A DNA stretch of 64,000 bases from Tubiluchus corallicola (Eukaryota; Priapulida; Priapulimorpha; Priapulimorphida; Tubiluchidae). Each line of letters starts with the position of its first letter. Positions within the stretch are counted from its first letter, which is position 1. This document shows, one piece after another, positions 24,581-35,299 of this stretch. The notes beneath the pieces were generated by a model, which was given only the letters and a program-made list of their open reading frames with translations, was not told where the DNA came from and made no database searches. The stretch covers positions 1-64,000 of the forward strand of contig JAQGDQ010000085.1 of NCBI GenBank assembly GCA_030141605.1, in the 5' to 3' direction. Both the position numbers and the translations under genes were made by a program.

Positions 24581-27580
24581 ATGATGAATGTTTTTAAGAA
24601 AAATAAAGTTCGTCAAGTCGAAACAAGGTCTCAACCGGACATAGTGCCGTTTTGGTCAGCCTTGAAAATATTGCTTATGTTAATGCGGATCAGCGCCATG
24701 TGGCGCTTTTCCATAAAAGGCGATGTCGTGAAAGAGAACAAATGTATAAAAGCTGCCTCTGTAGGACTGCTTGTGCTTTACACATCAATGGCTTCAGGTC
24801 TTGTTGTTTACAGCATCCAGTATAACAATTCGGCTGCAGCAATTATGTTCACACCATTCATTTGCTTTTCTTCAGGAGGTGTGATCAACTTGGCTACCAT
24901 ACTCAAGCAGGGTCAGCTATTTTTAGAACTGTTCAACAGTTATCACGCCTACATCTTAAAACAGGAGCAAGAAACTCTCAAGACATTTGCAAAGACTTGC
25001 AAGAGATGTACGGTAGTAATCTTCATTGGCACAACAATAATTTCACTTTTGTGCGCTATTGTTGTAACATTTGATGTTCTCGTACTGCCAGAGGGTCCTT
25101 CTCCACTTCTACAAGTTCTGTCATTTACCTGCACGTTACCCTTTACTGTCATCTTCATTCTAGATGTATGGCTGCCTGCAGCAGTTCTCTTGACCTTGGC
25201 GCTCTTTTTGCAGCACGAGTTTCACGCTGTCGCCAAAGTCATGTCCACAGATGAAAACATTGCCACGAACCTGAGAACCTACCGTCAACGCCACCAGCAG
25301 CTCTGTCAGCTTACGTCCGACACAAACGACACGTTTGGTCCAATACCATTCACATTCTGTGTCACCTCTGTGCTGATCATTCTTTGCTACATGTACATTT
25401 GCAGCGAGCCAAGCTACAGTGCGGTTGGAATATTCATGATTTTGGAAATCGTGGTTTTCTTTGCAGCTCAGTCTGCATTTTTTCTGGCAATGTGTTGGAT
25501 ATGTGGGCAAGTCAAGGAAAGAGTAAGTAAGTTTCACTCATCCTGAGCGTGACAATTTTTTCTTTAATTAATTGTTTATAATTAATCGTGATTTCAAACA
25601 TAACAATTGCATTAGTATCATAAAAATTGGCTTGTTATATCTGAAGGAAACAGACCTTTGAGAGCATTTTGCGTTTTAAAACGTGAACGATGCGAACGAT
25701 TTGTGTTTAGGAAATGAAAAAGGATTACGTTCGCTAGATCCAGGATGTACTGAGCTGTGAAACAATATTACGTGTGAAACAATTTGTGACGTAATTTGTT
25801 TGCCTTGCTTACTTGGGTTGATTGTTGCGAAATGGCGAAAACCTCTATTATTTCCCAATCGTATTTTCTCCATATTAAAGCTAACATCACTTTCTCTTTT
25901 TTTAGGCAGAAGAACCACTTGATTTATTACATGGAATCTTTCAAGCACAACTGAATTCTGACGAAAAACATGAGGTGAGGCTTAATTTTGTTATCATAAT
26001 TCATTCTTTTCCAGTGTGATATATGGGACTGTGATCGTGCAGAGGCTATTCATTCTTTATAAAGTGTTTGTCTTTTATACGTTTCCTTTATCCTATAGTG
26101 ATTGTAACGAAATAAAAGGAACAGTTTCGTATTAATACCTAATATTACTACTACACTGTTTAACAGTTTCTTCTTGTTTTTGACTTCACCATGGATTACA
26201 AGAAATAAACCAGCTTTCTCATAAAATTTATTGCATCTTCTATTTTATTGCAATCAACGACAAAGCCTGGCTCAGGGCAAAACCATGATGGGCATCAATA
26301 AACATTCCCCTATAATAATTATGTCTAATATTCGTGCGTTTTACTCAATTTTCAGATAGTTATGTTTACCAAAAGGATTGGTTATCAGAAAACCGAGATT
26401 ACAGCTTGGAAATTCTTCACCATTGACACAACACTCATTTTAACTGTAAGTTTAAAAAACAAGTTTTCATAACATTAACGAACTAAGAAGAAAAAAATAA
26501 ATAAAAGCAAAGTATAACCCAGAATTATAAGTTGCTAATTTGTGACCTAGCGGTTTCCCACTTCATGTCACGTGGGCATATGAGACCTCCACAAATCTCT
26601 ATCTATGCTCCCTTGATGACAATGCAGCCCGTGTATCATTCCATATTCTCCAACCCACGAACTCTTTCTTTCGGTTTTCAAAATGCCCTCTCCTTCAGCA
26701 GTCCATGTCGTACCAATACATCTTGAATCCCTCAAATCCTCTATTAAGTTGTTTCCAGTACAACTTCGTTCCTGACGTTGTCCTGCCACCTTGTCTCCAG
26801 AATGCGCCATAGATATTTTGTTTGAACACAGCTAATATTTTATTCTGTTTTTGGCATTTTCTGAGCGGCATCTTCAGGACCGGTTTATCCAGTATTGCCT
26901 GGTAAAGGCTGCAGCCTAGGGCCCCTCAAGCTTGGGGTCCTCAAACTTCGGTAACATTTGGTAAAGGATCTGTTGTTTCATAAGCATTGTGTTGAAATAA
27001 TTTTGTGCGATAATTTGATTTGCAATAAAATAAATAAATGATAACAGTAGCATTTCATTAAGAATATTTTTACAGATAAACAAAAGAAAGGTTTTCTAGT
27101 TTATTAAGAATCTGCAACCAGTTTAGTACAATTAAGGTTATGTAAATGTTGCTAAAATATATCATCGGCATAACCAAATTGGGTGTTAAACGGTGGATTC
27201 GTCGGAGGGGAGTCTCAATATCTTTTAGCCTAGGGTCCGCAAAAGGTTTTAATCCAGCCATGTGTATATTAAATCTAATTTTACCAAGCTCTTGGACAGT
27301 CTCAGCTTCCTGTTCTGACTATTACTTTTCAGACTTCCAATTCCAGAATAATTTTCTTCAGGCGGAAGAAAGCTGTCCTCGCAGTCTTGGCCAGCAACTT
27401 TAGCCTTACAAGTAATTTAGATTTTGCTTTCTTGACTTACGATTTGGTTAAGCTTTTCGCCAGTTTCAATATACGTAGAACTGAGTTATTTTTCTTTTTT
27501 TCCAGGCTGCAAGTATATTCGTTACGTATTACGTATTGCTCGCTCAGTTTCAACCTACTTTTGGCGTCAGCGACGATTGA
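24581..27580 (+). CDS. Gustatory-receptor-family (GR-like) seven-helix chemoreceptor, four exons
   Basis: Exons 24581-25522, 25906-25974, 26356-26445 and 27506-27580 join in phase 0 at every border and give 391 residues, a normal size for the family. Hydrophobic helices lie at about 57-79, 85-108, 142-169, 181-212, 255-274, 280-309 and 353-382. The stretch YRQRHQQLCQL before helix 5 and the last exon's TYYVLLAQF (374-382) fit the insect GR pattern, including the TY(x5)QF signature in the last helix. Several short C-terminal exons with phase 0 introns are also the known GR layout. These proteins form ligand-gated cation channels with cytosolic N-termini in sensory neurons; the ligand cannot be inferred. 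The start is the first of two adjacent ATGs. No lesion is seen. Confidence 0.82.
26520..26820. other. Unclassified insert-like block in the last receptor intron
   Basis: This block has higher GC than the surrounding intron and a Cys/Arg/Gly-rich 80-codon frame on the - strand as well as a frame on the + strand. It resembles transposon-derived sequence, but no domain or terminal repeat was identified. Confidence 0.3.
26875..27262. mobile_element. hAT-like MITE in the last intron of the receptor gene
   Basis: The left end reads CAGGACCGGTTTATCC and leads to GCAGCCTAGGGCCCC. The right end, read inward on the other strand, is CATGGCTGGATTAAAACC leading to GGACCCTAGGCTAAAAG. The two ends are imperfect inverted repeats of the CAGGGCCGG type seen in some hAT elements. 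Flanks GGCATCTT and TGTATATT could be a decayed eight-base duplication. At 388 bases, with no transposase, it would be a non-autonomous copy. Confidence 0.45.
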
Positions 27581-27689
27581 GTGCATCAGGCAATGCTACT
27601 GACATTAGACAAACCGTTTTGTGTGTGTTCAGTGTTTACAATTTTTTTATTATTTCACAACTATTTAAAAGTCTCGTGCCGTTTTACTG

Positions 27690-27695
27690 AATAAA
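27690..27695 (+). terminator. Polyadenylation signal of the receptor gene
   Basis: AATAAA lies 110 bases after the TGA at 27578-27580 and is followed by a T-rich stretch. Confidence 0.5.
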
Positions 27696-27699
27696 TTTT

Positions 27700-30600
27700 A
27701 TCGCTTTTTTGCACATGTTATGTATTGGGTTAGTATTGGAGTCTTAACATACTATTATACACAACGAACATTCTAACAATTGCAATGGTCATAACGTTTA
27801 AGGAGTGGTGACATCATTAGCTGCTAAACTCTGCATCTTCCTCTGACTTTAAATGCAACGTTTTTAATCTGCACTACAAAAATCTATGAACTTAGTTCAT
27901 CATTGTGGTAATTAATGCATTACATTTGCGGCTCAGAGCATGAGTGGCAGACTGGGCTACCAGTGTATCTTGCGCCAATTAATATACCAAATTTAATAAC
28001 GAAATAGATGCACTAATTAAGTCAGAGAAATGTCCAAGTACATTAAATATTGCATACTTGTCATCTAGTCCGCTGCCCTTTGGTTAGTTGATGAACATTT
28101 TTAAAAGTGCAGGGGCTACAGTGTATTAGCATTAGTACTGCTTGTGGTTAAAATTTAATTCTTACAAATTACATTAAATTGATATATTTATAACGTGTTA
28201 TATGTAACATATTAATATAATTCAAACGCAATAATGATAAGTTTATAAAAAAAATCAAACAAGAACTGAAAAAAAATCTGACAATGGAAACATAAGCATA
28301 ATGGCAACTGAAATATAATTCATGACACAAGCATAATTTTTGGCAGTCATAAAAAATAAATAATTATCATGCAAATAGTGGAAATCAAAATCCGTTGTAC
28401 CTATAATTTATATTAGTATGTTGAAGTATATTAAATTGGGTGTTAATTTTCACGAACAGGCATACAGAAATTATAAATTACATAACAAAAAACGGATCAT
28501 GCAGAAAAAATATTATTGTGTGTTACAATCGTGCAAAAGAAAGCACGTGTATAATGGAGACATTAAAAGTTTTAAAGCGATTTTCGATGATCAGAGGTAA
28601 AATAATTGAGCAGATATTTAAAGCACAGAAAACTACCTGGATAACTGGATGAGGAGATTGACAATTGGAGTCCGGACTACATAATATAAATATGTTATTC
28701 TAGACTTAGCAAACTTGAAATTGATTTACAGAAGTACAGAAGTTAGACAATAAACAAATTACATATTGATATTAACTAAACTTGCTATAACAGTAGTTGC
28801 ATGCAGTTAGACAAATTATTGTAATGGGCAGAAAAAATAAAATTTATATAATTTACTCAGGTGACAGATACTAGTTGATTGCTTAAGATCGTCCAAAGGA
28901 GTATTCTATAGAGTTGTACCACTGTGTTTTAAGATTTGTAGACCTTTTACTGCATTATATCTGTCCAAAATTAATTTTGTTTGGCAGTTGCTCTGGTATA
29001 GTATTACTGAACGTCACTAATCTTTCTGAAATAATTGCTGTATAACTTGGGAAAAAATGCTCTTTTTACAGTTGAACATGAATTTTGCTAACGCTATAAA
29101 ATTTCATTTATGTGTAATAATTGTAGAGCATAATAAGAAGGGGTAGCGTGATCTCGGGATGTTCAAATAAGCTTCATTGATGATACTACGTTTTTAATCT
29201 CAAGACGACCAGTAAGGGAATTATTACACAATGATAACTAAAAACATATCCCTGGCCAAAAGTCATGAACATTGCAGAAAAGAAAAAGCCGAAAACAAGT
29301 TTCCGCCTTTTGTGGTCGAAGTTCGCAAGGCTTGGAAGCACGTGGACGCGGGCTGGAGTGAGTCAGATTTCTTTGTGTGAAATTAGTTTTTTTCGTTAAA
29401 AAATGCACGTGAAAAGATTTTAGTTAGCCCCAGATACTGTAATACGGACTTTACACAAGACTAGAAAGTGCAAGTAAGTTTATTTACTTAGACGTATTGT
29501 TATAGCTTAGATGTGTTATAATTAGGTCCGCTGGACAAAATTGTAGAGCGTGCCACCATAGGTACAAGCGTGCTCATTTGATAGTGCTATAAGCACATAT
29601 TTAAAGTAATAAATTTGTTCTGAATTGACGGACAGTTAAGATTGAGAAAAAAACGCTCACGTTTTAGGACATATAGGACTATTATGAGTAACAAAAAAGT
29701 CCGATTTGCGCAAAAAATAAAAATTGTACTTTTTGTATTTCCAAATACAGATTTCAGTATGTTAGTGTTGCTAAATGGAGTGCATCACAGTAAACATTAC
29801 CGTTACCATAGGCGCCGCCAGAATTTAAAAAATGTGACTCACACGCAGCTAGAGGGTCTGGTGGAGCGTTGTAAGATCCACCAATGCATTTCCTGTATTT
29901 AAGCACATTTTGAAGGCCTCAAATGAGATCTAAATTCTGGTACATAGACGTCGTCAAACATGAAAAATTCTACTCAATAAAAATATTTTACCTCCATTTG
30001 ATAATATTCATTGTATTCTATTGTAGTAGTCATATATCTTGAAAGCAAGTTCTAATACACTGCTGCAGATTACCTATTACTTAAATGTATTTTATTTAGT
30101 GTCAAGATCATTTACCCAGCAAAATTTAGATAGTCAAACATAAAACTGATTTGAGTCTGTTAAGTTTACAGTCTACGCACTTGAGTATGCACATTTAAAC
30201 ACAATGTTTGTGCATGCTTAAACAGTTAATTAAATTAAAGGCAATAACACAAATCTTCCCATGTCTAGGATTGCTTTTGGTGACTGTGTACATAAAAAAT
30301 AAGAGCCTTTGTTGATTGTACAATTCAGTTTGCACATTTATAGCATACGTACACTGGTTTGTTTGGGAGAAAAGCGAGGAGCAATACCAAAGTTCAGGAG
30401 TAAGAGAACTATTTCAACATTTTAAGTATTTAACAATGAGCCTTTGTCGTTTGTACAATTCAGGTCACACTTTTTGAAACTATTACATAACTAACAGTAT
30501 GACAGATGAGCAGATTGATGAAGCTTATTTTAAACTGACAGTGCTGACAACAAGCCCGATGATGTCATTAGTATTTCCAGAAATTTATAACAAAATTTAT

Positions 30601-30810
30601 CAAAGCTAATCATCAGTGGTGATATTTGCTTAATTTTTTTCTGTTATTTGTTTTTAGCGATTTAATAGAAAACTTTTAAACTTGAATTTGCTGTGACGAA
30701 TGATAATGAGAATTTGTATTTTTGTTTCACCAATTTAATTAAAAAAAATTATTATATTTAATATATATAAAATCTTTATTGCAGAAGTTATACCTATAAC
30801 AGTCAAAGAC
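27700..30810. other. Intergenic stretch with one CpG-richer island
   Basis: Mostly AT-rich with short chance frames. At about 29275-29370 a CpG- and GC-richer island of roughly 95 bases stands out; it carries a 49-codon ATG frame on the + strand starting at 29231, which I cannot assign. It could be a SINE core, a lost promoter or a lone exon. Confidence 0.35.
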
Positions 30811-31429
30811 AGTTGTAGGCAATTCAATTCATTTATTAACTCCTCAATAATTAACAAAATACAGTATTAGGAATACATGCAATATTACGTAACAAAGGAG
30901 AAGGGCAGGGAAGAACACGTAGGTTATCTAGTCAGCCACCCTTAAATAGCAACGATTAAGTAAAATTAATTTTGGCACCGTTTTTAATTTAAATTTGAAT
31001 TATGTTGACGTGTGTAATTGGCAATTAACTGATGGGAAATGCAATATTGTAGAACATTACAATTTAAATAACCAAAAATTTACAATTCTAAATACTGTGA
31101 ATATGCGATGCAAACAAAATAAAAGTAACTTAAGATTTTTAACATAACAGAAAATGGATAATGTGAGCATTAACTAAAAAAATCCGATAAAAAAACAGTA
31201 GAATGATCTACCAAAGATGTTCATAAAAAGAATATAATAAATTAAACTAAGGAAAAATAAGGTAAATATAAATCATACAAAACAAAACAAGGAAAACAGA
31301 AGCAAATAAGAAAAAACAAAACTGAAATGTTGTAATAATAACTGAAGCTGTCGAGAAAGAGAAGGCAATAGTGTTAAATTAGAAAAACAAATTTATAAAA
31401 GTTCATTTAAAAAAAATAATTTTGCACGA

Positions 31430-32640
31430 GGTCCAGTTAGTTTAAATGATTTCTTGGTAGATTGATTAGTAGGTGACACCGTAAGTTAAATGAGGAAGGA
31501 CCATGGTTTTGTAGATTAATAGTTTAGTTTTGATATTAAGATATTTGCCTTTTCTTGTTTGAGAAAAAAATACCTTGTCCCATTTTTTGTACGATGCTAT
31601 TAACTTGATTGTCCCATTTTAATTTATTATTAATTTTCATACCTAGGAATTTGGTTTCTTTAGATTTACAAATTGTTTGATTAAGAACGTTAAGTGTTGA
31701 GCTATCAGTTTTACATCCTTCATTTGGGCTTAATATTAGAAATACTGTTTTTCAGGGTTCATTTGTAAGTGATGAAAATCCAGAATTGATTTCATTTCTT
31801 CTGTTTTGTTTTAGTGTGTATACAGCTGTATTTGGGTCTGTGTTATTTGAAAATAGATTGGTATCATCTGCATATTGTGTCATGCTGCAGTTTTTTTTAG
31901 AATATTTGGAATATTGTTTACCTAAATAATAAATAACAGTGGCCCAAGAACTGTGCCTTGCTGTGCCCCATGTTTGATCGTACCACATTCTGAACATATG
32001 TTGGTTTGAAGCTTTACTCGTTGTTGTCAAAAGCTTTGCTAAGGTCTAAAAAAGCTGTGGAAATATATTCATTGTGATCTAATAGATTGCGCCAGTTTTC
32101 TGTCACGAAAATTATTGCATAGATTGCACTATGATTTTTTCTGAAACCAAACTGCTGTTTGTGTAGTATTTCTGTATTATCAAGGTATTAACATAATTGG
32201 TCGTACAGTAATTTTTCAAATATGTTAGCGACTCCATGAACTACTGATAGTTATTAGGATCCTCTACGTTTTTGTTTTTTGGCTTAGGTGTGACGTTTGC
32301 AGTTTTACAGGTATTTGAGAATCTAGAGCGCATTATCATTTAGTTATAAATATAGCATATGTGTTTTGCTATTATGCTGCCACTGATTTTAATTATTATG
32401 GATGGTATGTCAAGTTGTCCTGAGCCTTTAGATAGTCTCATTAAATTTATGGTGTTTATGACCTGTAACGTTGTTACTGGCTCAAAATTGAATATGTGGT
32501 CATGATCCTTTTCAAAGAAGAGCTTGTTATACTCATCTCTCTTCATATTCACTTATCTGTGAGAAATTCTGATTAAGTATCCTTGACGTGAACATAAGTT
32601 TTATTATCTTTTTTAATTTTGTTTATGGGTGCCTGTTCTG
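31430..32640 (-). pseudogene. Reverse transcriptase fragment of the decayed LINE
   Basis: The fragment begins with the stretch leading into RT, including FEPVTTLQVINTINLMRLSKG, where the palm domain starts, and continues through the polymerase motif YADDTNLFS at about 31880, then LSPNEGCKTDS and TKFLGMKINNKLKWD. Frames change several times and stops occur, so it is inactive. It resumes exactly where the linker at 33310 stops if the 670-base insert between is removed. Confidence 0.75.
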
Positions 32641-33310
32641 TATAAGATATAGGAAATGCAAATACAATATATAGAAACGCTGAGAAAGATAGACATTAAT
32701 AATAATGATTTAATTATGACAGCATGCATATAATAAATGGCATGAACCAGAAGTAAAACTTTTTAGGTACTTGCACCATTGTAAACACGTCCAAATAATA
32801 ATTGAGAAAAAAAGAACAAAAAAGACGAGGGTTTTAGGCAATTTAAAAAAAGTTGTGCAAAGCAAGGATAGAAGTGATGGGTAAAAGAATGTTCAGCAGG
32901 ATAGGAAGAGTGGCTTGTGAAGTTTCAGCTCATGAGATGACGAAGCACTCTGGATTCTAGGCAAAACGACACACACGGTTATGACTGTTGTGTCACACAG
33001 AAGCAGTAGGTGGTTATCAAGACTAGTTTATATAAGAATCAAACAGATATCGTTTAACTGACGTTTTAAAGCGGTAAATGTTACACTGGCACTTTACATT
33101 GGGTGGTAGTGAAGTCCAAAGTTTAGGTCCGCTATGGCTAATGAAATGTTTTGCAATATTGGTTCTGCAGAAACTGACTTGGTAATCATTATAGCGAGTA
33201 TTATGTGATTTGCCATTCTTAATTATAGGATTCTGGAAATATGTAGGGAATAGGTCACTGTTAATCTTATAAACAAAAATGGCAGTGTTATAGGAAATCA
33301 GATCATCACA
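32640..33310 (-). mobile_element. 5'-truncated LINE 3' end nested in the older LINE
   Basis: This piece encodes the C-terminal end of an L2/CR1-type ORF2: ISYNTAIFVYKIN, then SHNTRYNDYQVSF, SGPKLWTSLPPNV and a stop at 33023, followed by UTR. It sits between the linker and the RT of the older element, which become continuous when it is removed. AGAACA occurs near both edges and may be the target duplication. By chance its frame joins the older linker's, making one 199-codon open frame (33622-33023) that looks like an RT-less protein but is not a natural fusion. Confidence 0.65.
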
Positions 33311-33660
33311 CTGCCATTTTTGTTTTGTTCTATTCAACAGTGTTTTCATAACATCCCATTTTTCTTGTGAAGTTTTGGCATTTGCACAAATGTTTTTATA
33401 GTAGCTATTTTTTAAATTCAAATTTTTAGTATTAATTTTATTACGTGCGTTTTTGTATTTGTTGAAATGAATTTGGTCTTTGCGAGCTATGTAAATTTCT
33501 AATGTCTCCTTTTTAGTTTGTTGAAGCTCAGGTGCCCACCAAGGTGAAATTTTATTTTTATTTCTCGATATTGTATCATTATTTATAGTTTTAATCGTTT
33601 GCATTAGAGCATGTATCCACACAATACCTTATATTATCGATTATTATATTCACCTGTTCG
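33310..33660 (-). pseudogene. Endonuclease-RT linker of the decayed LINE
   Basis: The frame contains ISPWWAPELQQTKKETLEIY, a lysine-rich helix and EKWDVMKTLLNRTK, as found between endonuclease and RT in CR1/L2 elements. It is preceded by TTHVDEQVNIIIDNI in another frame. Confidence 0.6.
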
Positions 33661-33729
33661 TCTACATGTGTTGTTGTGCATATGTCTTTATATATTGGTA
33701 TTTACATATTTACAATCCCTATAATTGAA

Positions 33730-34152
33730 TTATTCCTCTGTGTCTGGGTCCTTTAGTGAATGGTCAAATTTACGTGCTAAATCCCTCCAATCCCTAGAAC
33801 GACATCTAATAGCATCACTGTAAGCCGGATTGATGTAGTACTCGTAATTTAATATTTGGAGATTGAACAAGCTCTCCTCTCTTTCTTCAACATCCGTATT
33901 GTTACTCCATATTTCCACAACCATATAAGTAATGACAGAATCGAATCTATCTTTATCAGACATGATTGATTTATTACTAAGTTTACTTAATTCAAATTGG
34001 CAGAAACAATAACACTGTATTAATAACGTGTTGGATCTCCCGCTGGTGGACATGTCACTGTCAACCAGTTCTAGAATTAAATTCGAAAAAGCAGTTTGCT
34101 TAATCGGTGGAGGTGCTTGGATGTGTGCCAGAGTGTCGGCAGAGCTAGGTAT
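33730..34152 (-). CDS. Unrecognised open frame after an acceptor-like site, inside the LINE nest
   Basis: On the - strand a TTATTTATACCTAG acceptor-like site is followed by an open frame of about 140 codons to a TAA at 33730-33732. It includes SADTLAHIQAPPP, a mid-section MSDKDRFDSVITYMVVEIW and ends RDWRDLARKFDHSLKDPDTEE-stop. Composition is more protein-like than the surrounding AT-rich frames and unlike the LINE parts. DWRDLARKF recalls a death-domain phrase, but nothing else supports that. It may be a host exon, part of the neighbouring virus-like insert, or another transposon. Confidence 0.25.
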   Translation of the reverse strand: MPSSADTLAHIQAPPPIKQTAFSNLILELVDSDMSTSGRSNTLLIQCYCFCQFELSKLSNKSIMSDKDRFDSVITYMVVEIWSNNTDVEEREESLFNLQILNYEYYINPAYSDAIRCRSRDWRDLARKFDHSLKDPDTEE

Positions 34153-34779
34153 AAATAAAATAAACATATTATTAAACTGTTTAAATAGGTGCAGTTTCAA
34201 TTAAATGAAAGGAAGATTTCAGATTCAAAATTTCAAGATTTTATCATAACAATGGAGCAAAGACGGATTTGTGCATTTCTACAAAAAAAATGTAAGACTG
34301 TAGCTTAATTTTAGTTACATATATTAATATTTTGTGGCTGAGGGGACGATTCAAGCTACAAAGTTTTAAACTAGAGGAAGAGAGGATGATTTTTCATATA
34401 CTACAAGTATGCTAAAATGTTTGCATTTCAATACTAGTAATACTGCAAAATGTTTCTGATAATTAGATAACAGATTAAAGTCTTAATTAAGGGCAGGCGA
34501 ACCCAACCGATTTTTCTTTAAGAATCAAAGAATTTTGAAATAAGCTTAAGAATCTTTCATCACATCAAAATTTTCAATTTTGTCACTAACTAACAATTTC
34601 TAGTTTATTATTGTTTTATTCTAATGTTTTATTCCAGCTTATTATTGTTAATTAACAGCAAGTAAACAAGTAGACATATTAAACTTCAACATTATATTAT
34701 ACACACACAAAACTAATAATACTTTTATTACGTAAATGTTTACTTCAATTCTTAAATGTTGACGTAAATTTGAATTACT

Positions 34780-35260
34780 GTCAATAAACTGTTTGCTACT
34801 TGGCATGTGATGTATGGATATGCAAGGGCGATTCTAGGCAGTGTTAACGCGTTGTCTCCTGCTCCTTTGCCATTTCATAGAAACTTGTAAGTCATCTGCA
34901 AGTTTCTAAATCTATCTTGGCCCAGCTTAGACATTCTAGTGTCTTTATCTTGTTTAATAGCTGCTGCCGCGAGAAATAAAATGAGTGATGATATCAATGG
35001 CATCCATATAAACAGCTCTAACACCAGCTTGTTTGTCAGTCTTAAGTTTCCTCTTGTACATCTCAAGTCTTATCGCCTCCTGGTTGAACCCCCCAGTAGG
35101 CGAAGGATTCAAACATGGATTCTGTGTATCCATAATTATGTTGTAGTTTACTAAAATTGAGGGCCAATTTCTTGAGTTCTTATAGTGTCTCCCTATACAT
35201 CCTGTACTCATTGGTTTCACTATTTGATGGACTTCTTGCTGTGGCAATTTTGACAACAAA
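34780..35260 (-). pseudogene. Possible endogenous viral element: part of a phenuivirus-type nucleoprotein
   Basis: On the - strand, two frames in sequence read a helical segment ending DAIDIITHFISRGSS (about 34965), then, after a frameshift, DKDTRMSKLGQDRFRNLQ, one in-frame TGA, and NALTLPRIALAYPYITCQVA (about 34800). The order (helix ending in T/SRG, a Lys-rich stretch, then TL-P/S-R-I/V-A...TCQ) is that of the N-terminal half of nucleoproteins of phlebovirus-like negative-strand RNA viruses. The C-terminal half was not found. Frameshift, stop and truncation mean it is not functional. The call rests on motif recall only. Confidence 0.4.
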
Positions 35261-35299
35261 ATGCTCTCTTTTATGGAAAGTTTCTATTCAATTACTTAT

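Noticed and set aside
33760-33790. Death-domain-like phrase DWRDLARKF
   Set aside because: Only nine residues match and the helices expected around it are not evident; not enough for a domain call.
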